DNA from: Micromonospora sp. KC723
Lineage (GTDB): Bacteria; Actinomycetota; Actinomycetes; Mycobacteriales; Micromonosporaceae
Assembly (NCBI RefSeq): GCF_004348595.1
Contig: NZ_SMKD01000042.1
Coordinates: 1 to 40,316, forward strand
Direction: 5' to 3'
DNA length: 40,316 nt
Part shown: one piece after another, positions 20,965 through 30,950 of the stretch
How the letters are laid out: the number at the start of each line of letters is the position of its first letter
Position numbering within the stretch: the stretch's first letter is position 1
Program-made: the position numbers and the translations under genes
The notes under the pieces: model-generated
The model's database searches: none
What the model was told of the DNA's origin: nothing
What the model saw: only the letters and a program-made list of their open reading frames with translations

Positions 20965-23235
20965 CTAGTTGCTGGTCGCGTCGCTCCGATGCTTGGCCAG
21001 GTACTGACCCGTGAGCGATCCGGATGCGTCGGCGAGCTGGCGGGGCGTGCCCTCGAACACGATGCGACCGCCGTCGTGGCCCGCGCCCGGGCCGAGATCG
21101 ACGACCCAGTCCGCCCGGGCGATGACGTCCACGTTGTGCTCGATGACGATCACCGTGCTGCCGTTGTCGACGAGGCGGTCCAGCAACGTGATGAGCTGGT
21201 CCACGTCGTTCATGTGCAACCCGGTGGTGGGCTCGTCGAGCACGTAGACCTGGCCTGTGTTGCCCAGTTCGCTGGCGAGCTTGAGACGCTGCCGCTCGCC
21301 CCCGGACAAGGTGCTCAGGGGTTGCCAGAGGGACAGGTAGCCCAGGCCGACGTCGTTGAGGGCCCGCAGGGTGCGCACGATGTCCTTCTCGGTGAAGAAC
21401 TCGCTCGCTTCGGCGATCGACATGCTCAGTACTTCGCTAATGTCGCGTCCCCGAAGCTTGTGGGCGAGCACCTCGGTGGTGAACCGTTTGCCTTCACAGG
21501 CCTCGCAAGGGCTGGCAACCGACTCCAGGTGCCCGAGGTCGGTATAGATGAGCCCGAGCCCCTGGCACTGCTTGCAGGCGCCTTTGGAGTTGGCGCTGAA
21601 CAGCGCGGCGCTGACCTTGTTCGCCGATGCGAAGGCCTTGCGGATGGGGTCGAGCATGCCGGTGTAGGTGGCCGGATTCGATCGCTTGGAGCCGCGCCCG
21701 ACGGCCTGGTCGATGATCACTGCTGTGGGGCACTGCCGGGGAAGGCAGCCCTGGATCAGCGAGCTCTTGCCCGAGCCGGCGACGCCGGTGACGACGGTCA
21801 ACACACCGGTCGGGATGTCCACGCTGACGTTGCGGAGGTTGTGCAGGTCGGCGTCCTCGATGCGCAGTTTGCCGGTCGGCTCGCGCAGTTCGGTCTTGAT
21901 GTCCTGGTTCCGGCGGAGTTGGTCTCCGGTCAGGGTGCCGGACGAGCCCAGCCCGGCGAAATCGCCCTGGTAGACGACCTGCCCGCCGTGGCGTCCGGCG
22001 CCGGGGCCCATGTCGACGATGTGGTCGGCGATCGCCATGACCTCCGGCTTGTGCTCCACCACGAGCACGGTGTTGCCGTTGTCCCGGAGCCGTACGAGCA
22101 GTTCGTTGAGCCGGTGTACATCGTGCGGGTGCAGTCCGACGCTCGGCTCGTCGAACACGTAGGTCAGGTCCGTCAGGCTCGATCCCAGGTGCCGCACCAT
22201 CTTCACCCGCTGCGACTCCCCGCCCGACAGCGTCGACGTCTCCCGGTCGAGGCTGAGGTAGCCAAGCCCGATATGCACAAGGTTGTCGAGTTGCGACAAG
22301 AGCGCGGACACCAGCGGTGCCACCTGCGCGGCCTCGATGCCGCGGACGAAGTCAGCGAGATCGCTGGCCTGCATGGCGGTGCAGTCGGCGATGTTCTTGC
22401 CGTTGATCCGGCTTGCCAGGGCGGCCTGGCACAGGCGGGTGCCGCCGCACACGGCGCAGGCTTGGGTGCTGACCGCCCGGTCGTACGCCTCCCGCAGGTG
22501 CGGCTGAAGGTTCTCGGAGCCCTTGGCGACGTACAGACGTCGGAACTTGGGCAGCAGGCCCTCGTAAGTGGCGTTAAGGGTGCTTCCGGCGAGCTTCATC
22601 TTCACTTTGACGTCGGTCAGGTGCAGCAGCTTGTGCCACTCGTCGTCGGTGTAGTCGCGCAGCGGCTTGTCGTTGTCGAAGAAGCCGGAGCTGACGATGT
22701 AACCCCAGTTGGCCGAGTCGACCGCGAACGTGGGAAAGGTAATGGCCCCCTCGTTGAGCGACTTTTCCCGGTCGACGAGCCCGTCAACGTCGATCGCGGC
22801 GACGCGGCCGAGGCCGTTGCACTCGCCACACATGCCCTGGGGGTCATTGAAGGAAAAGAGGTTGGGCCCCCCGGCCGTCGGAGTGCCGCAGCGGGAGTAG
22901 AGCACGCGCAACAGGCTGTAGGTGTCGGTGGCCGTGCCGACGGTGGAACGCGAGTTGCCGCCGAGCCGCTTCTGGTCCACGACGATCGCCGCGGACAGGT
23001 TCGCCAGGGAGTCCGCGTCCGGCTGGCGGTAGCGCGGCAGGTATGCCTGCAAGAAGGCGGGGAACGTGTCGTTGATCAGTCGCTGGGATTCGGCGGCGAT
23101 GGTGCCGAAGGCCAGCGAGGACTTGCCGGAGCCGGAGACGCCGGTGAAGACGGTGATCTTGCCTTTGGGAATGTCCAGCGAAACGCCCTTGAGGTTGTTC
23201 TCCCGGGCGCCGCGGATCTCGATGTTGCCGTAAAT
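20965..23235 (-). CDS. UvrA-like ABC ATPase (DrrC-type drug-resistance paralogue), 5' end irregular
   Basis: About 756 aa, shorter than housekeeping UvrA (~950) and close to DrrC of daunorubicin producers. Two ABC modules are present: FTGVSGSGKSSLAFG ... STLSGGESQRVKMVRHLG and TVVTGVAGSGKSSLIQG ... LSGGERQRLKLASELG with [14 protein letters not shown]. Zinc-finger Cys pairs occur in CGECNGLGR, CAVCGGTRLC, CKQCQGLG and CEACEGKRF. Such proteins are thought to displace DNA-bound drugs. The frame has no ATG/GTG/TTG before the first Walker A. The coordinate given uses an ATT at 23235. An ATG at 23252 with the natural-looking MEGRDP lies one base out of frame, implying a one-base deletion or sequencing error near 23236. 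Last gene of a minus-strand resistance-like operon. Confidence 0.85.
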   Translation of the reverse strand: MYGNIEIRGARENNLKGVSLDIPKGKITVFTGVSGSGKSSLAFGTIAAESQRLINDTFPAFLQAYLPRYRQPDADSLANLSAAIVVDQKRLGGNSRSTVGTATDTYSLLRVLYSRCGTPTAGGPNLFSFNDPQGMCGECNGLGRVAAIDVDGLVDREKSLNEGAITFPTFAVDSANWGYIVSSGFFDNDKPLRDYTDDEWHKLLHLTDVKVKMKLAGSTLNATYEGLLPKFRRLYVAKGSENLQPHLREAYDRAVSTQACAVCGGTRLCQAALASRINGKNIADCTAMQASDLADFVRGIEAAQVAPLVSALLSQLDNLVHIGLGYLSLDRETSTLSGGESQRVKMVRHLGSSLTDLTYVFDEPSVGLHPHDVHRLNELLVRLRDNGNTVLVVEHKPEVMAIADHIVDMGPGAGRHGGQVVYQGDFAGLGSSGTLTGDQLRRNQDIKTELREPTGKLRIEDADLHNLRNVSVDIPTGVLTVVTGVAGSGKSSLIQGCLPRQCPTAVIIDQAVGRGSKRSNPATYTGMLDPIRKAFASANKVSAALFSANSKGACKQCQGLGLIYTDLGHLESVASPCEACEGKRFTTEVLAHKLRGRDISEVLSMSIAEASEFFTEKDIVRTLRALNDVGLGYLSLWQPLSTLSGGERQRLKLASELGNTGQVYVLDEPTTGLHMNDVDQLITLLDRLVDNGSTVIVIEHNVDVIARADWVVDLGPGAGHDGGRIVFEGTPRQLADASGSLTGQYLAKHRSDATSN

Positions 23236-23420
23236 GGATCTCTGCCTTCCATGCGAATGGCGGTCAAGGCCGGTAGGGACGACAGGGCGCGGCGCTCCGG
23301 CCGGACGAAACGGTCGGGGCGCCGAGGGTGGCGTCGCTGCTGCTCCGGCCGACCGGCCGGAGTGGGCGAGGTCCGCCTTGTGACGGGGGACACACGGCGG
23401 ACCTCACCCGGAGTGTGGCG

Positions 23421-24239
23421 CTAGGCGCGGAACGCGTCCGCGTGCTCCCGCACCCACTGGGCGAAGGTCCGCGCCGGCTTGCCGGTGACTTCCTCGACCG
23501 TGGGCAGCACGGTGTAGCCGGCCTCCGGCGGGTTGGTCCGCATCGTCACGAAGTACTGGATGTCCTCCTCGGAGTAGCCCTCACCGCGCCACTGAGCGAT
23601 GATCTCGTCCTGGCTCAGCTCGACGTAGCGCACTTCCTGGCCGAGAACCTCGCTGATGACGCGCACCTTCTCCGGCGGCGTGAGGGCTTCCGGCCCCGTC
23701 AGCCAGTACTCCTTGCTGGCGTGTCCGTCAGTGGTCAGCGCAGTCGCGGCTACCGAGGCGATGTCCGCCTCATGGACCATGGCGCTCTTGGCGTGGGGGA
23801 ACCCCTCGCGCACGACACCTTCGGTACGCACCGACTCTGTCCACTCCAGGGCGTTGGACATGAACTCCACGGGCGACATGAAGGTCCACTCCAGGCCGCT
23901 GGCCTCGATCGCTTCCTCCAGGTGGCTCTTGGACATGTCGCCCTTGAGCACCGTCACCTTGCGCACCCCGGCCTTCTCCGCGGCCGCGACGATGTCCGCG
24001 CCGTTGGCCAACGGCGAGTACCCGGCGAACGTGATCAGATGCGCCGCGGTGACGCCCGCGAACGCCTCGGCCAGGCTGGCGGTGTCGGCGAGGTCGCCGG
24101 CAACCACCTCGGCCTCGGCGGGCAGGTTCGCCTTCTGCGGATTGCGGGTCAGCGCACGAACCCGGTGTCCGGCAGCGAGGAACTGCTCGACGAGGGGACG
24201 GCCCACATTGCCGGTGGCTCCGGTCACGAGAATTGTCAT
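23421..24239 (-). CDS. NmrA-like NAD(P)-binding reductase
   Basis: A 272-aa Rossmann protein: MTILVTGATGNVGRPLVEQF (GxTGxxG cofactor loop), ALTRNPQKANLP, VVAGDLADTASLAEAF, VRKVTVLKGDMSK and the NmrA/TMR-type EWTFMSPVEFMSNALEW. Family members include quinone reductases and redox-sensing proteins without the classical YxxxK. GGAGAG sits just before ATG 24239. It lies between the DrrB-like and UvrA-like genes on the same strand, so a quinone-drug-detoxifying role is plausible (inference). Confidence 0.9.
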   Translation of the reverse strand: MTILVTGATGNVGRPLVEQFLAAGHRVRALTRNPQKANLPAEAEVVAGDLADTASLAEAFAGVTAAHLITFAGYSPLANGADIVAAAEKAGVRKVTVLKGDMSKSHLEEAIEASGLEWTFMSPVEFMSNALEWTESVRTEGVVREGFPHAKSAMVHEADIASVAATALTTDGHASKEYWLTGPEALTPPEKVRVISEVLGQEVRYVELSQDEIIAQWRGEGYSEEDIQYFVTMRTNPPEAGYTVLPTVEEVTGKPARTFAQWVREHADAFRA

Positions 24240-24348
24240 TGCTCTCCTTCGGGTTGCGGCGCCGAGGACGGTGGCCTCGTTCCAGCGCCTGGATGGGTCA
24301 GCACAGCCGGTGCGGGGGTGCCCGGCTGGCGCGGTTCGGGGGATCCGT

Positions 24349-24384
24349 GGGTGCCGCGGACGGGTGCCGCGGACGGGTGCCGCC
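24349..24384. repeat. 13-bp tandem repeat, about 2.8 copies
   Basis: GGGTGCCGCGGAC occurs at 24349-24361 and 24362-24374, followed by the partial GGGTGCCGCC. It lies in the 170-bp gap between the permease stop and the NmrA-like gene. Possibly replication slippage; no function evident. Confidence 0.8.
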
Positions 24385-24409
24385 GGTAGCTCGGCCTGGG
24401 CCGCCCGGG

Positions 24410-25264
24410 TCACTTCCGGTTGTACAGCCGCATCGACAAGGTTCCGAAGACGACCAGCAACACCGCGCAGGACCCGAGCACCCACGTGATCTCGGTGATG
24501 TCCCCGTTGCCCGCCATGAGCCCGCGCGCGGCGGTGACGAGGTGGGTGATCGGGTTGACCTCGACGAATGCCTGCAGCCAACCCGGCATGGTCTTCGGGT
24601 CCACGAAGACGTTGCTCAGGAACGTCAGCGGGAAGAGCACCGGCATGCTGATGCCCATCACCGACTTCTCGGATCGCAGCAGCAGGCCGAACATGATCCA
24701 GATCCAGGAGAAGGCGAAGGCGAAGGCGATGATCAGACCGATGGCGGCCACGACTCCGACGAAGCCCCCGGCCGGACGGTAGCCCAGCGCGACGCCGACG
24801 AGGGTGATGACCGTCGCCGCGAGCAGGTAGCGCAGCACGTCACCGAGCAGGGCACCGACCAGCGCGGCCGGTCGCCAGATCGGCAGTGTGCGGAACCGGT
24901 CGAACACGCCCTTCGCGACATCGGCGTTGACGCCCATGCCCGTGTACATGGTGATCAGCAGAACGCTTGTCACGGTGATTCCGGGCAGCAGGTACTGCAG
25001 ATACTCCCGTGCCGATCCGGCCAGGGCGCCGCCGAACAGGTACGTGAACATGAGCGTGATGATGATCGGGAAGACGGTGACGTCGAACATCTGCTCGGGC
25101 ACGTGCTTGATCTTCAGCATGGCCCGCCAGCAGAACGCGGCGGACGCGGCAAGCGCGCTGGGGCGCCGGGGCCGGTCGGTGCGGGCCAGCAGTGCGCCCA
25201 TCGTCTCGGGCGTGGGGCTGAACACCGACGGCGAGTCGGTGCCGGCGGGGGACAGGGTCGTCAT
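24410..25264 (-). CDS. ABC-2 permease, DrrB-like drug exporter subunit
   Basis: A 284-aa membrane protein with six predicted helices ([106 protein letters not shown]). The [17 protein letters not shown] box and [17 protein letters not shown] are typical of DrrB/ABC-2 exporters of daunorubicin type. ATG 25264 overlaps the DrrA-like stop by 4 bp (ATGA), so the two subunits are translationally coupled. Confidence 0.93.
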   Translation of the reverse strand: MTTLSPAGTDSPSVFSPTPETMGALLARTDRPRRPSALAASAAFCWRAMLKIKHVPEQMFDVTVFPIIITLMFTYLFGGALAGSAREYLQYLLPGITVTSVLLITMYTGMGVNADVAKGVFDRFRTLPIWRPAALVGALLGDVLRYLLAATVITLVGVALGYRPAGGFVGVVAAIGLIIAFAFAFSWIWIMFGLLLRSEKSVMGISMPVLFPLTFLSNVFVDPKTMPGWLQAFVEVNPITHLVTAARGLMAGNGDITEITWVLGSCAVLLVVFGTLSMRLYNRK

Positions 25265-26250
25265 GCGGCCACCTCCTGGGTTCCGGTCGTACGGTCGGTC
25301 AGAGCGAGGAACACCTCGTCCAGGCTGGGCTGACCGACGGAGAAGTTGTCGACGGTGATGCCGGCGACGGCCAGCTCGCCCAGGACCCGGGCCGCCTGTT
25401 CCGTGGCGGCGTCGTCTCCGGCGACCGTGATCCGCGCGACCAATGTGGTGGGATCCGACTCCGGATGGACCGCCGCGCCCAGCATGGACGTGAGGACATG
25501 ACGCGCCTTGGCGCGCTGGTCCGGATCGCGCAGGCGAAGGTGCACCGTGCCCGCGCCGACCGACGACTTCAGCTCTCCAGGCGTGCCCTCGGCGATGACG
25601 CGGCCGTGGTCGATCACCGCGATGCGGTCGGCCAGCCGGTCCGCCTCGTCGAGGTACTGCGTGGTCAGCAGCACCGTCGTGCCGTGGGCCACGATGGTTC
25701 GCACGATGTCCCAGACCTGGTTGCGGCTACGTGGATCTAGGCCGGTGGTCGGCTCGTCGAGGAACAGCAGGTCGGGGGTATTGAGGATGCTTGCGCCGAT
25801 GTCGAGGCGCCGGCGCATGCCGCCGGAGTAGTTCTTGACCTGGCGTCCGGCCGCCTCGGTCAGCCCGAAGGCCTCGAGCAGTTCGTCGGCGCGGGCGCGC
25901 GCGGCGCTCTTGCGGTGCCCGAGGAGGCGGGCGAGCAGCACCAGGTTCTCCTGCCCGGTGAGGTCCTCGTCGACAGAGGCGTACTGACCCGTCAGGCTCA
26001 CCCGGCTGCGCACCGCGTCGGCCTCGCGCACCACGTCCTGTCCGAAGACGGTCGCCTGCCCGCCGTTGGGCCGCGTGAGAGTGGCCAGCATGCGTACCGT
26101 GGTGGTCTTGCCGGCGCCGTTCGGGCCGAGCACGCCGTAGACGGTCCCGGCCGGCACCCGCAGGTCCAGCCCGTCGACCGCGCGGTTCTTGCCGAAAAGC
26201 TTGATGAGGCCCGACGCTTCGATCGCCGGGGCGGTGGAGGTACCGGCCAT
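25261..26250 (-). CDS. ABC ATPase, DrrA-like drug exporter subunit
   Basis: A 329-aa ATPase: [20 protein letters not shown], Walker [15 protein letters not shown]-loop [13 protein letters not shown], signature [15 protein letters not shown], Walker [14 protein letters not shown] and H-loop [11 protein letters not shown]. The C-terminal domain has the DrrA-type ending ([18 protein letters not shown]). The family energises export of anthracyclines and other drugs via DrrB. It follows the FMN reductase gene by 27 bp. Confidence 0.94.
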   Translation of the reverse strand: MAGTSTAPAIEASGLIKLFGKNRAVDGLDLRVPAGTVYGVLGPNGAGKTTTVRMLATLTRPNGGQATVFGQDVVREADAVRSRVSLTGQYASVDEDLTGQENLVLLARLLGHRKSAARARADELLEAFGLTEAAGRQVKNYSGGMRRRLDIGASILNTPDLLFLDEPTTGLDPRSRNQVWDIVRTIVAHGTTVLLTTQYLDEADRLADRIAVIDHGRVIAEGTPGELKSSVGAGTVHLRLRDPDQRAKARHVLTSMLGAAVHPESDPTTLVARITVAGDDAATEQAARVLGELAVAGITVDNFSVGQPSLDEVFLALTDRTTGTQEVAA

Positions 26251-26277
26251 GGATGAGAGCTCCGTTCGGTCAGGGGT

Positions 26278-26844
26278 TCATGAGACGTAGGGGCGCGCGG
26301 CGCGTGCGTCGCGTAGTGCCAGGCCCCACCACGTGAGCTGGTCGAGCATCGTTCTCGCCGCTTGGCGACGGCGGTCGGTGTCGAAGGACTGCGCGTCGAG
26401 AAGGTCGACGCCGACGCCGTTGCGCATCGTCACGACGTGGAGCTCGACGAAGATGGCGCGCAGCTGTTCGACCGCGTAGACCCCTTCCGAGTGGCATCCG
26501 TAGGAGACGAAGCCGGCCGGCTTCGTCCGCCATTCGTCGTAGGCGCAGTCCAGTGCCTGCTTCAGCGAAGCGGGAAAGCTCCGGTTGTACTCCGGCGTGA
26601 CCACCACGAAGGCCTCGGCCAACCGGATCCGATCGGCGAAGGCGACCATGGTGGCCGTCGGCCGGCTCGGTAGCTGGGCGGGGAGGGCGAAGTCCAGCAG
26701 GTCCACGACGTCCACCTGAAGGCTCTGGCGCTCGCGTGCCTGGCGCGCGAACCAGTCGCCGACGGTGTCGCCCACGCGCCCTTCGCGTGTGCTGCCGACG
26801 ATCACGGCAACCCGCAGGGGTGACGCTTGGACGGTGGCTCGCAT
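26278..26844 (-). CDS. NADPH-dependent FMN reductase
   Basis: A 188-aa flavodoxin-fold protein: PLRVAVIVGSTREGRVGDTV (FMN phosphate loop), DLLDFALPAQLPS, VVVTPEYNRSFPASLKQALD (the family's TPEYN motif) and KPAGFVSYG. These enzymes reduce flavins or quinones with NADPH. ATG 26844 with GGAGG 7 nt upstream is the start. It is the first gene of the probable operon with the DrrA/DrrB-like exporter, the NmrA-like reductase and UvrA-like protein. Confidence 0.92.
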   Translation of the reverse strand: MRATVQASPLRVAVIVGSTREGRVGDTVGDWFARQARERQSLQVDVVDLLDFALPAQLPSRPTATMVAFADRIRLAEAFVVVTPEYNRSFPASLKQALDCAYDEWRTKPAGFVSYGCHSEGVYAVEQLRAIFVELHVVTMRNGVGVDLLDAQSFDTDRRRQAARTMLDQLTWWGLALRDARAARPYVS

Positions 26845-27030
26845 CCAGTCCTCCTTTCCGGTCACACCCTTGAGGCGCCAGAAAGGTGCTAGATGGTCGC
26901 TAGGCGAGCGCCTGGCGACCCGCTGCGCGGCGATGACCGGGCCGAAGCTGCGAGTTGTCCGTGCCGGCCACCGGACGCCAGGTCGTGGAGGCCAGGGCTC
27001 GCTGCCGATCCGACCCGCGAACCGGCACGG

Positions 27031-30000
27031 TCACAGCTGCCAACGCACCTCGTTGTCCGTCAGGTAGCGGCAGGTCGTCCCGGTCGACACGGTGGACCGC
27101 AGGTGCGCGGCCAGCGCGGGATGGCGGCTGTCCAGCTTGCGGAGCACGTCATGAATGCGGGCCGTTACCGCCTTGCGTGCGCGTTCGACCTCGCTGCCGA
27201 GCCGGCGGCTACGCCCACCCAGGGCCGCCGCGTCCTGCAGATGCCGCAGCAGGGTCTCACGCTCCTCGTCGAGCTGAGCGGCCCGCCGGTCGTCGTGTCG
27301 CTCGAGCGCATGCTCGATCTGCTCCTCGAGCTGGGACAGGCGCCGCTTGTACTGCAATTTGGCGGTCTCGTCCAGCACGGGATCGCCGCCGAGGCTACGA
27401 GCGGCCAGGACCACCTCGCCGCCGTCCGGACTGAGCAGCTGCACGGCCGGCACGTCGACGCCCGGTCGGCTGATCAGATAGTGCAGGTCGCGCAGGCCCT
27501 TGGCGTCGTTGAGCTGCACCGTACGGCCGTCGAATCCCAGCTTCCACACCGACCCGTGACGGCGGAACTCACCCGCTGGACATGCGGGAACGCGTTGCTC
27601 GTGCTGCTGCGCCTGGTGCACCACGTGCCGCATGCCGATGGCGGCCGCGTCGGCCGCGACCTCGTCGAGCAGCCGCCGAGCGGCGGCGACATCCGACGGG
27701 TCGCCGCGGGCCAGCAGCGCCTGTCCCAACTGCGCGCGCGCCATGATGGACCAGGGCCGCGCCTGTAGCCGGTCGGCGGAGCGGTACGCCGAGGTCAGCA
27801 TGTCGACCGCCGCCGACCATCGCTGCTGCGCCGCATGCACCATGCCGAGCCAGAGGTCGACAGGACCGCTGATGTCGGATCCGTACAGCGAGACAAGCCA
27901 CTGGCCGGGGAACGGTGCGAGAGCCGCGCGAGCCTGCTCGCACAACAGGGGGTCCTGCGAGAGCGCGGCGGCATGGGCCAACAGACGCAGCCGCAGTGGC
28001 TCGGCGGTGCGGGGCACGTTGTGCTCCTCGCCCTCGGTACGCGCGAGGTACCGGAGGGCGGGACCCGGATCGCCCTGTTGTACTGCGGACACCGCCTGCA
28101 GCAGGTCGGGGTACGGGTGGCCCTTCCGGTGCAGGCTGTCGTGCAGCGCGTCGAGCTGCCCGAACTGACCCTGGAGCAGCCAGAGGGACCAGCGCAGATG
28201 CTCGCCCACGTACGGCACGTCGAGGTTCACCTCCGCTTCGGCCGAGCGCAACGCCTGATCCAGGAACGCCTCGGCTTCGTCGAACCGCCCGGTGTGGGTA
28301 CTGACGATGCTGCGGTCGATGTAGGAGGCGTTGGTGTAGCGGGCGAGCGGCTCTCGCTCGGCCATCGCCACGAACGCCCGATAGTGGTCCAGGTAGCCGG
28401 AATCGCCCTGCTCCAACCAGGCCACCCAGCGCAGCGAGGCCGCGAAGTATTCCAACTCCCGGTCCCTGCGGCGGCGGGCCACGGTCACCAGTTCGTCGAT
28501 GAGACTCAGTCTTTCGGGCGCCGAGCCGAGGCCCGATCGCGTCGTGCCACGCCCACAGGCCGAACGCCAGCGCCTCGTCGTCCTCCTCACGTCGGGCCAG
28601 TGCGGTGAGCTGCCGGGCGAGCTGATCCGGTGATGCGTCCGCCAGCGGTTCCGCGCCGTCGGCCAGCCCGGCGTGGGCCTCGGTGAGCAGGTCCAGGGTC
28701 AGCGAAGGCTGGTCGCCGCTCTGCATGCCGATGCCGTGCAGCACGAGCGCGGTGCGGGCGAGCAGCTCCAGATCCTGCCCGCCGCGTGCAGCCGCGGCGA
28801 CCTGCCGGAAGATGTCCCACGCCTCCTCGCGCTCGCCGAGACGGTGCAGTTCCTGGGCCAGGTCTAACCGGACGACCGCCCGGCGGCGCTCGTCACCGCC
28901 GTCGACCAGCTCGAGGGCACGGCGATAGTGCCCGACGGCCTCCTCGATGGCCAGCCAGGTGCCCGCCTGGCGCGCCGCGGCAAGCAGCAACTCCAACGTC
29001 CTGGATCGGTCGAACGCGTCACCGGCGAGGTAGGCATGCCGGGCCAGTTCCGCGGCACGGGCACGGTCGTCATCCCCCGGGCGGTCCAGTGCCTTGACGA
29101 CCTCGGCGTGCATGCGACGCAGCTCCGCCGGGGGCAGGGCGTCGTGCAATGCCTCCCGTACCAGGTCGTGGGTGAACGCGAACTCGCCCGCACCCTGGGC
29201 GACGACGAGCCGGGCCAGCACGGCCTGGTCGAGCAGCCGGTCGACCTCGGCGGCCGGCATGCCGGCGGCGCCGGCGAGAAGCTGGCGGTGGAACCGCCGT
29301 CCGAGCACCGCGGCGGCGGTCAGCAGGTGCGTGACCGGTGGGGGAAGCAACGACAGCCGGGCCCGGACCGCGTCGGTGACCTGGGGGGCCACGGTGGTCA
29401 CCGATCCGACGCTGCACCAGAGTCGGGCGGTCTGCTCGACGAAGAAGGGATTACCTCCGGTACGTCGGAAGACGGTGTCCACCAGCTCCGGCTCGGGTTC
29501 CCGGCCCGCCGTGCGGGCCATGAGCTCGCCGACCTCGGTGCGGTCCAACCCGGTCAACGTGATCATCGTGGCTTTGGCGGACAGGGCACCTAGAAGCGAC
29601 TGCAGCGGATGGGGTGTCGCCTCCACCTCCACGTCGCGATAGGTGCCCATCAGCAGCAGCGGTTGCAGCCACGACTGCCGCATAGCAAACTCCAGCAGGC
29701 GCAGCGATGCGGCGTCGGCCCAGTGCAGGTCGTCGAGGATCACGATGAGAGGACGCCGTTCGGCCGCAGAGATCAACGCGTTGGTCACCGCGTCGTACAG
29801 GGCGAAGGGCTCGACCGTCTCGCTGCCGATGCCCTCGCCGAGCAATGCTCCCAGGCTTGCGCCGCCCGCCTGGCGCAGCGTCGCCCACTCGTCGTCGCCC
29901 ACGGCGCGGCGCAGGCCTCGCAGCACCTGCACCCACGGCCAGTAGCCGGGGGTGCTGTCGCCTTCGGAACACCATCCGGTCAGCACCAAGGAGCCGTGCT

Positions 30001-30169
30001 GGCGGGCTTCCTCCGCCGCACGCGTCACCAGCGTCGTCTTGCCGATACCCGCCTCGCCGGTGACCAGCACCAGCCCACCACGCCCCCGCATGGCGCCGGC
30101 GATTCTGGCCCGCAGCGACCCGGCCGGGTGACCGCGGCCCAGGAGCGTCGGCGGCGTGGTGGAGTCCAT
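27031..30169 (-). pseudogene. Large AAA/TPR signal-transduction ATPase, split by a frameshift
   Basis: The minus strand encodes a ~1045-aa protein in two frames. The first part begins MDSTTPPTLLGRGHPAGSLR, has Walker A TGEAGIGKTTLVTR, Walker B LIVILDDLHWADAASL, sensor-like RTGGNPFFVEQTARL and then TPR helices. Near 28525-28540 the frame breaks (AFGLWAWHDAIG, then GLGSAPERLSLIDELVTVAR in the next frame). The second part continues with TPRs and a C-terminal module DGRTVQLNDAKGLRDLHYLI ... VERARKAVTARIHDVLRKLD ending in VSTGTTCRYLTDNEVRWQL. That tail is typical of actinobacterial AAA regulators of the LAL/AfsR neighbourhood. One indel restores a full gene, so a sequencing error is possible. The GTG at 30232 is an alternative start. 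It lies upstream of, and in the same direction as, the resistance-like operon. Confidence 0.8.
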
Positions 30170-30274
30170 GGCAACCCGACGGTACCGACTGCGTCCGACA
30201 TCCGGTGCCCGTGGGACCTCCGACTGCTCCACCGGCGCGGTGACATGATCGCAGCGACCTCCGCCGACGGGTCC

Positions 30275-30490
30275 TCACTCCGACGAGGCGGATGCCTCCT
30301 CCGAGACCTCCAGCACCGCCACAGACCAGGAGAAACCGCCACCGGCGCCGACGAGGGCGCAGAGTTGCCCGGCCCCCAGCCGGCCGGTGCGTCGCAGGTG
30401 CGCCAGTCCTGCTATCTGATCTCCGGCGCCGAGGTGGCCGATCGTGCTGCCCCAGTCCCAGGTGGTCTGGTCGCTCGAGATGTCCAGCGG
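30275..30490 (-). pseudogene. C-terminal fragment of a ketosynthase III-like enzyme (DpsC/CerJ-like)
   Basis: The minus strand reads LDISSDQTTWDWGSTIGHLG then AGDQIAGLAHLRRTGRLGAG and QLCALVGAGGGFSWSVAVLE. This is the C-terminal part of FabH-like enzymes, in the variant with GHLGAGDQ in place of the NxGNTSAAS box, as found in DpsC-type acyltransferases of anthracycline pathways. The first ~270 residues are absent. The proximity to DrrABC-like genes is suggestive but the fragment cannot be active. Confidence 0.7.
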
Positions 30491-30511
30491 CTTAGGAACT
30501 GGAACTCGGTC

Positions 30512-30570
30512 TTGGGCCGGCCGCAAACGCAACACCGGCCTGACCGTCATCACCCAGGACGCCGCCGACG
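30512..30570 (+). pseudogene. Short VirB4/TraG-type conjugation ATPase fragment
   Basis: The plus strand reads WAGRKRNTGLTVITQDAADG. The (K/R)xxxGLT.ITQD segment lies just C-terminal to Walker B in type IV secretion VirB4-like ATPases. Only ~20 residues are preserved between the ketosynthase and helicase fragments. Confidence 0.4.
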
Positions 30571-30950
30571 GATCTGCTGTGGTGCTGGGTAGCCGTGGTA
30601 CTGGTCGAAGGCGTTGATGACCCGCCAGGCGAATCCGTGGAACGTCGAGACGTCGATGCGCTGCAGGTACGGGCTGATGACTCCGCCGGCGCGGTTGATC
30701 ACCTGCGCCACGGCGGTGCGGGAGAACGACAGGAACAGCACTCGGCCTGCGCCGGGAGGCGGGTCCGCCGCCCGGTAACGACGGCCTCGCGGCGGGAGAT
30801 CGCCCGCTGAGCGTCGGCACGCTGCAGGAAGACCCCGGCAGCGGCTGCGGCGGTGCTGGTCTTGCCGGTGCCAGCGCCGGCGAGCACCACGGTGACCGGC
30901 GCGGTGCTGTCGATCACCGCCGGCTGCTCGTCACTCGGCTTGTACGTCAC
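30571..30950 (-). pseudogene. UvrD-like helicase N-terminal fragment (GajB-like), frameshifted
   Basis: From GTG 30950 the frame reads TYKPSDEQPAVIDSTAPVTV then VLAGAGTGKTSTAA (Walker A of UvrD/Rep helicases). After a frameshift near 30775 it continues RVLFLSFSRTAVAQVINRAG and DVSTFHGFAWRVINAFDQYH (motif Ia and the TFHGF motif). It ends abruptly at a junction with a VirB4-like fragment; the remaining ~400 residues are gone. Its start overlaps the stop of the OLD-nuclease gene by 4 bp (GTGA), the gene order and coupling expected of a Gabija gajA-gajB pair. Confidence 0.7.

Noticed and set aside
20989..23424. 811-codon plus-strand frame
   Set aside because: Antisense shadow of the UvrA-like gene, with repetitive Val/Gly/Asp-rich composition.
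24349..24384. Tandem 13-bp repeat as a regulatory array
   Set aside because: Fewer than three copies in a GC-rich gap; slippage is the simpler explanation.
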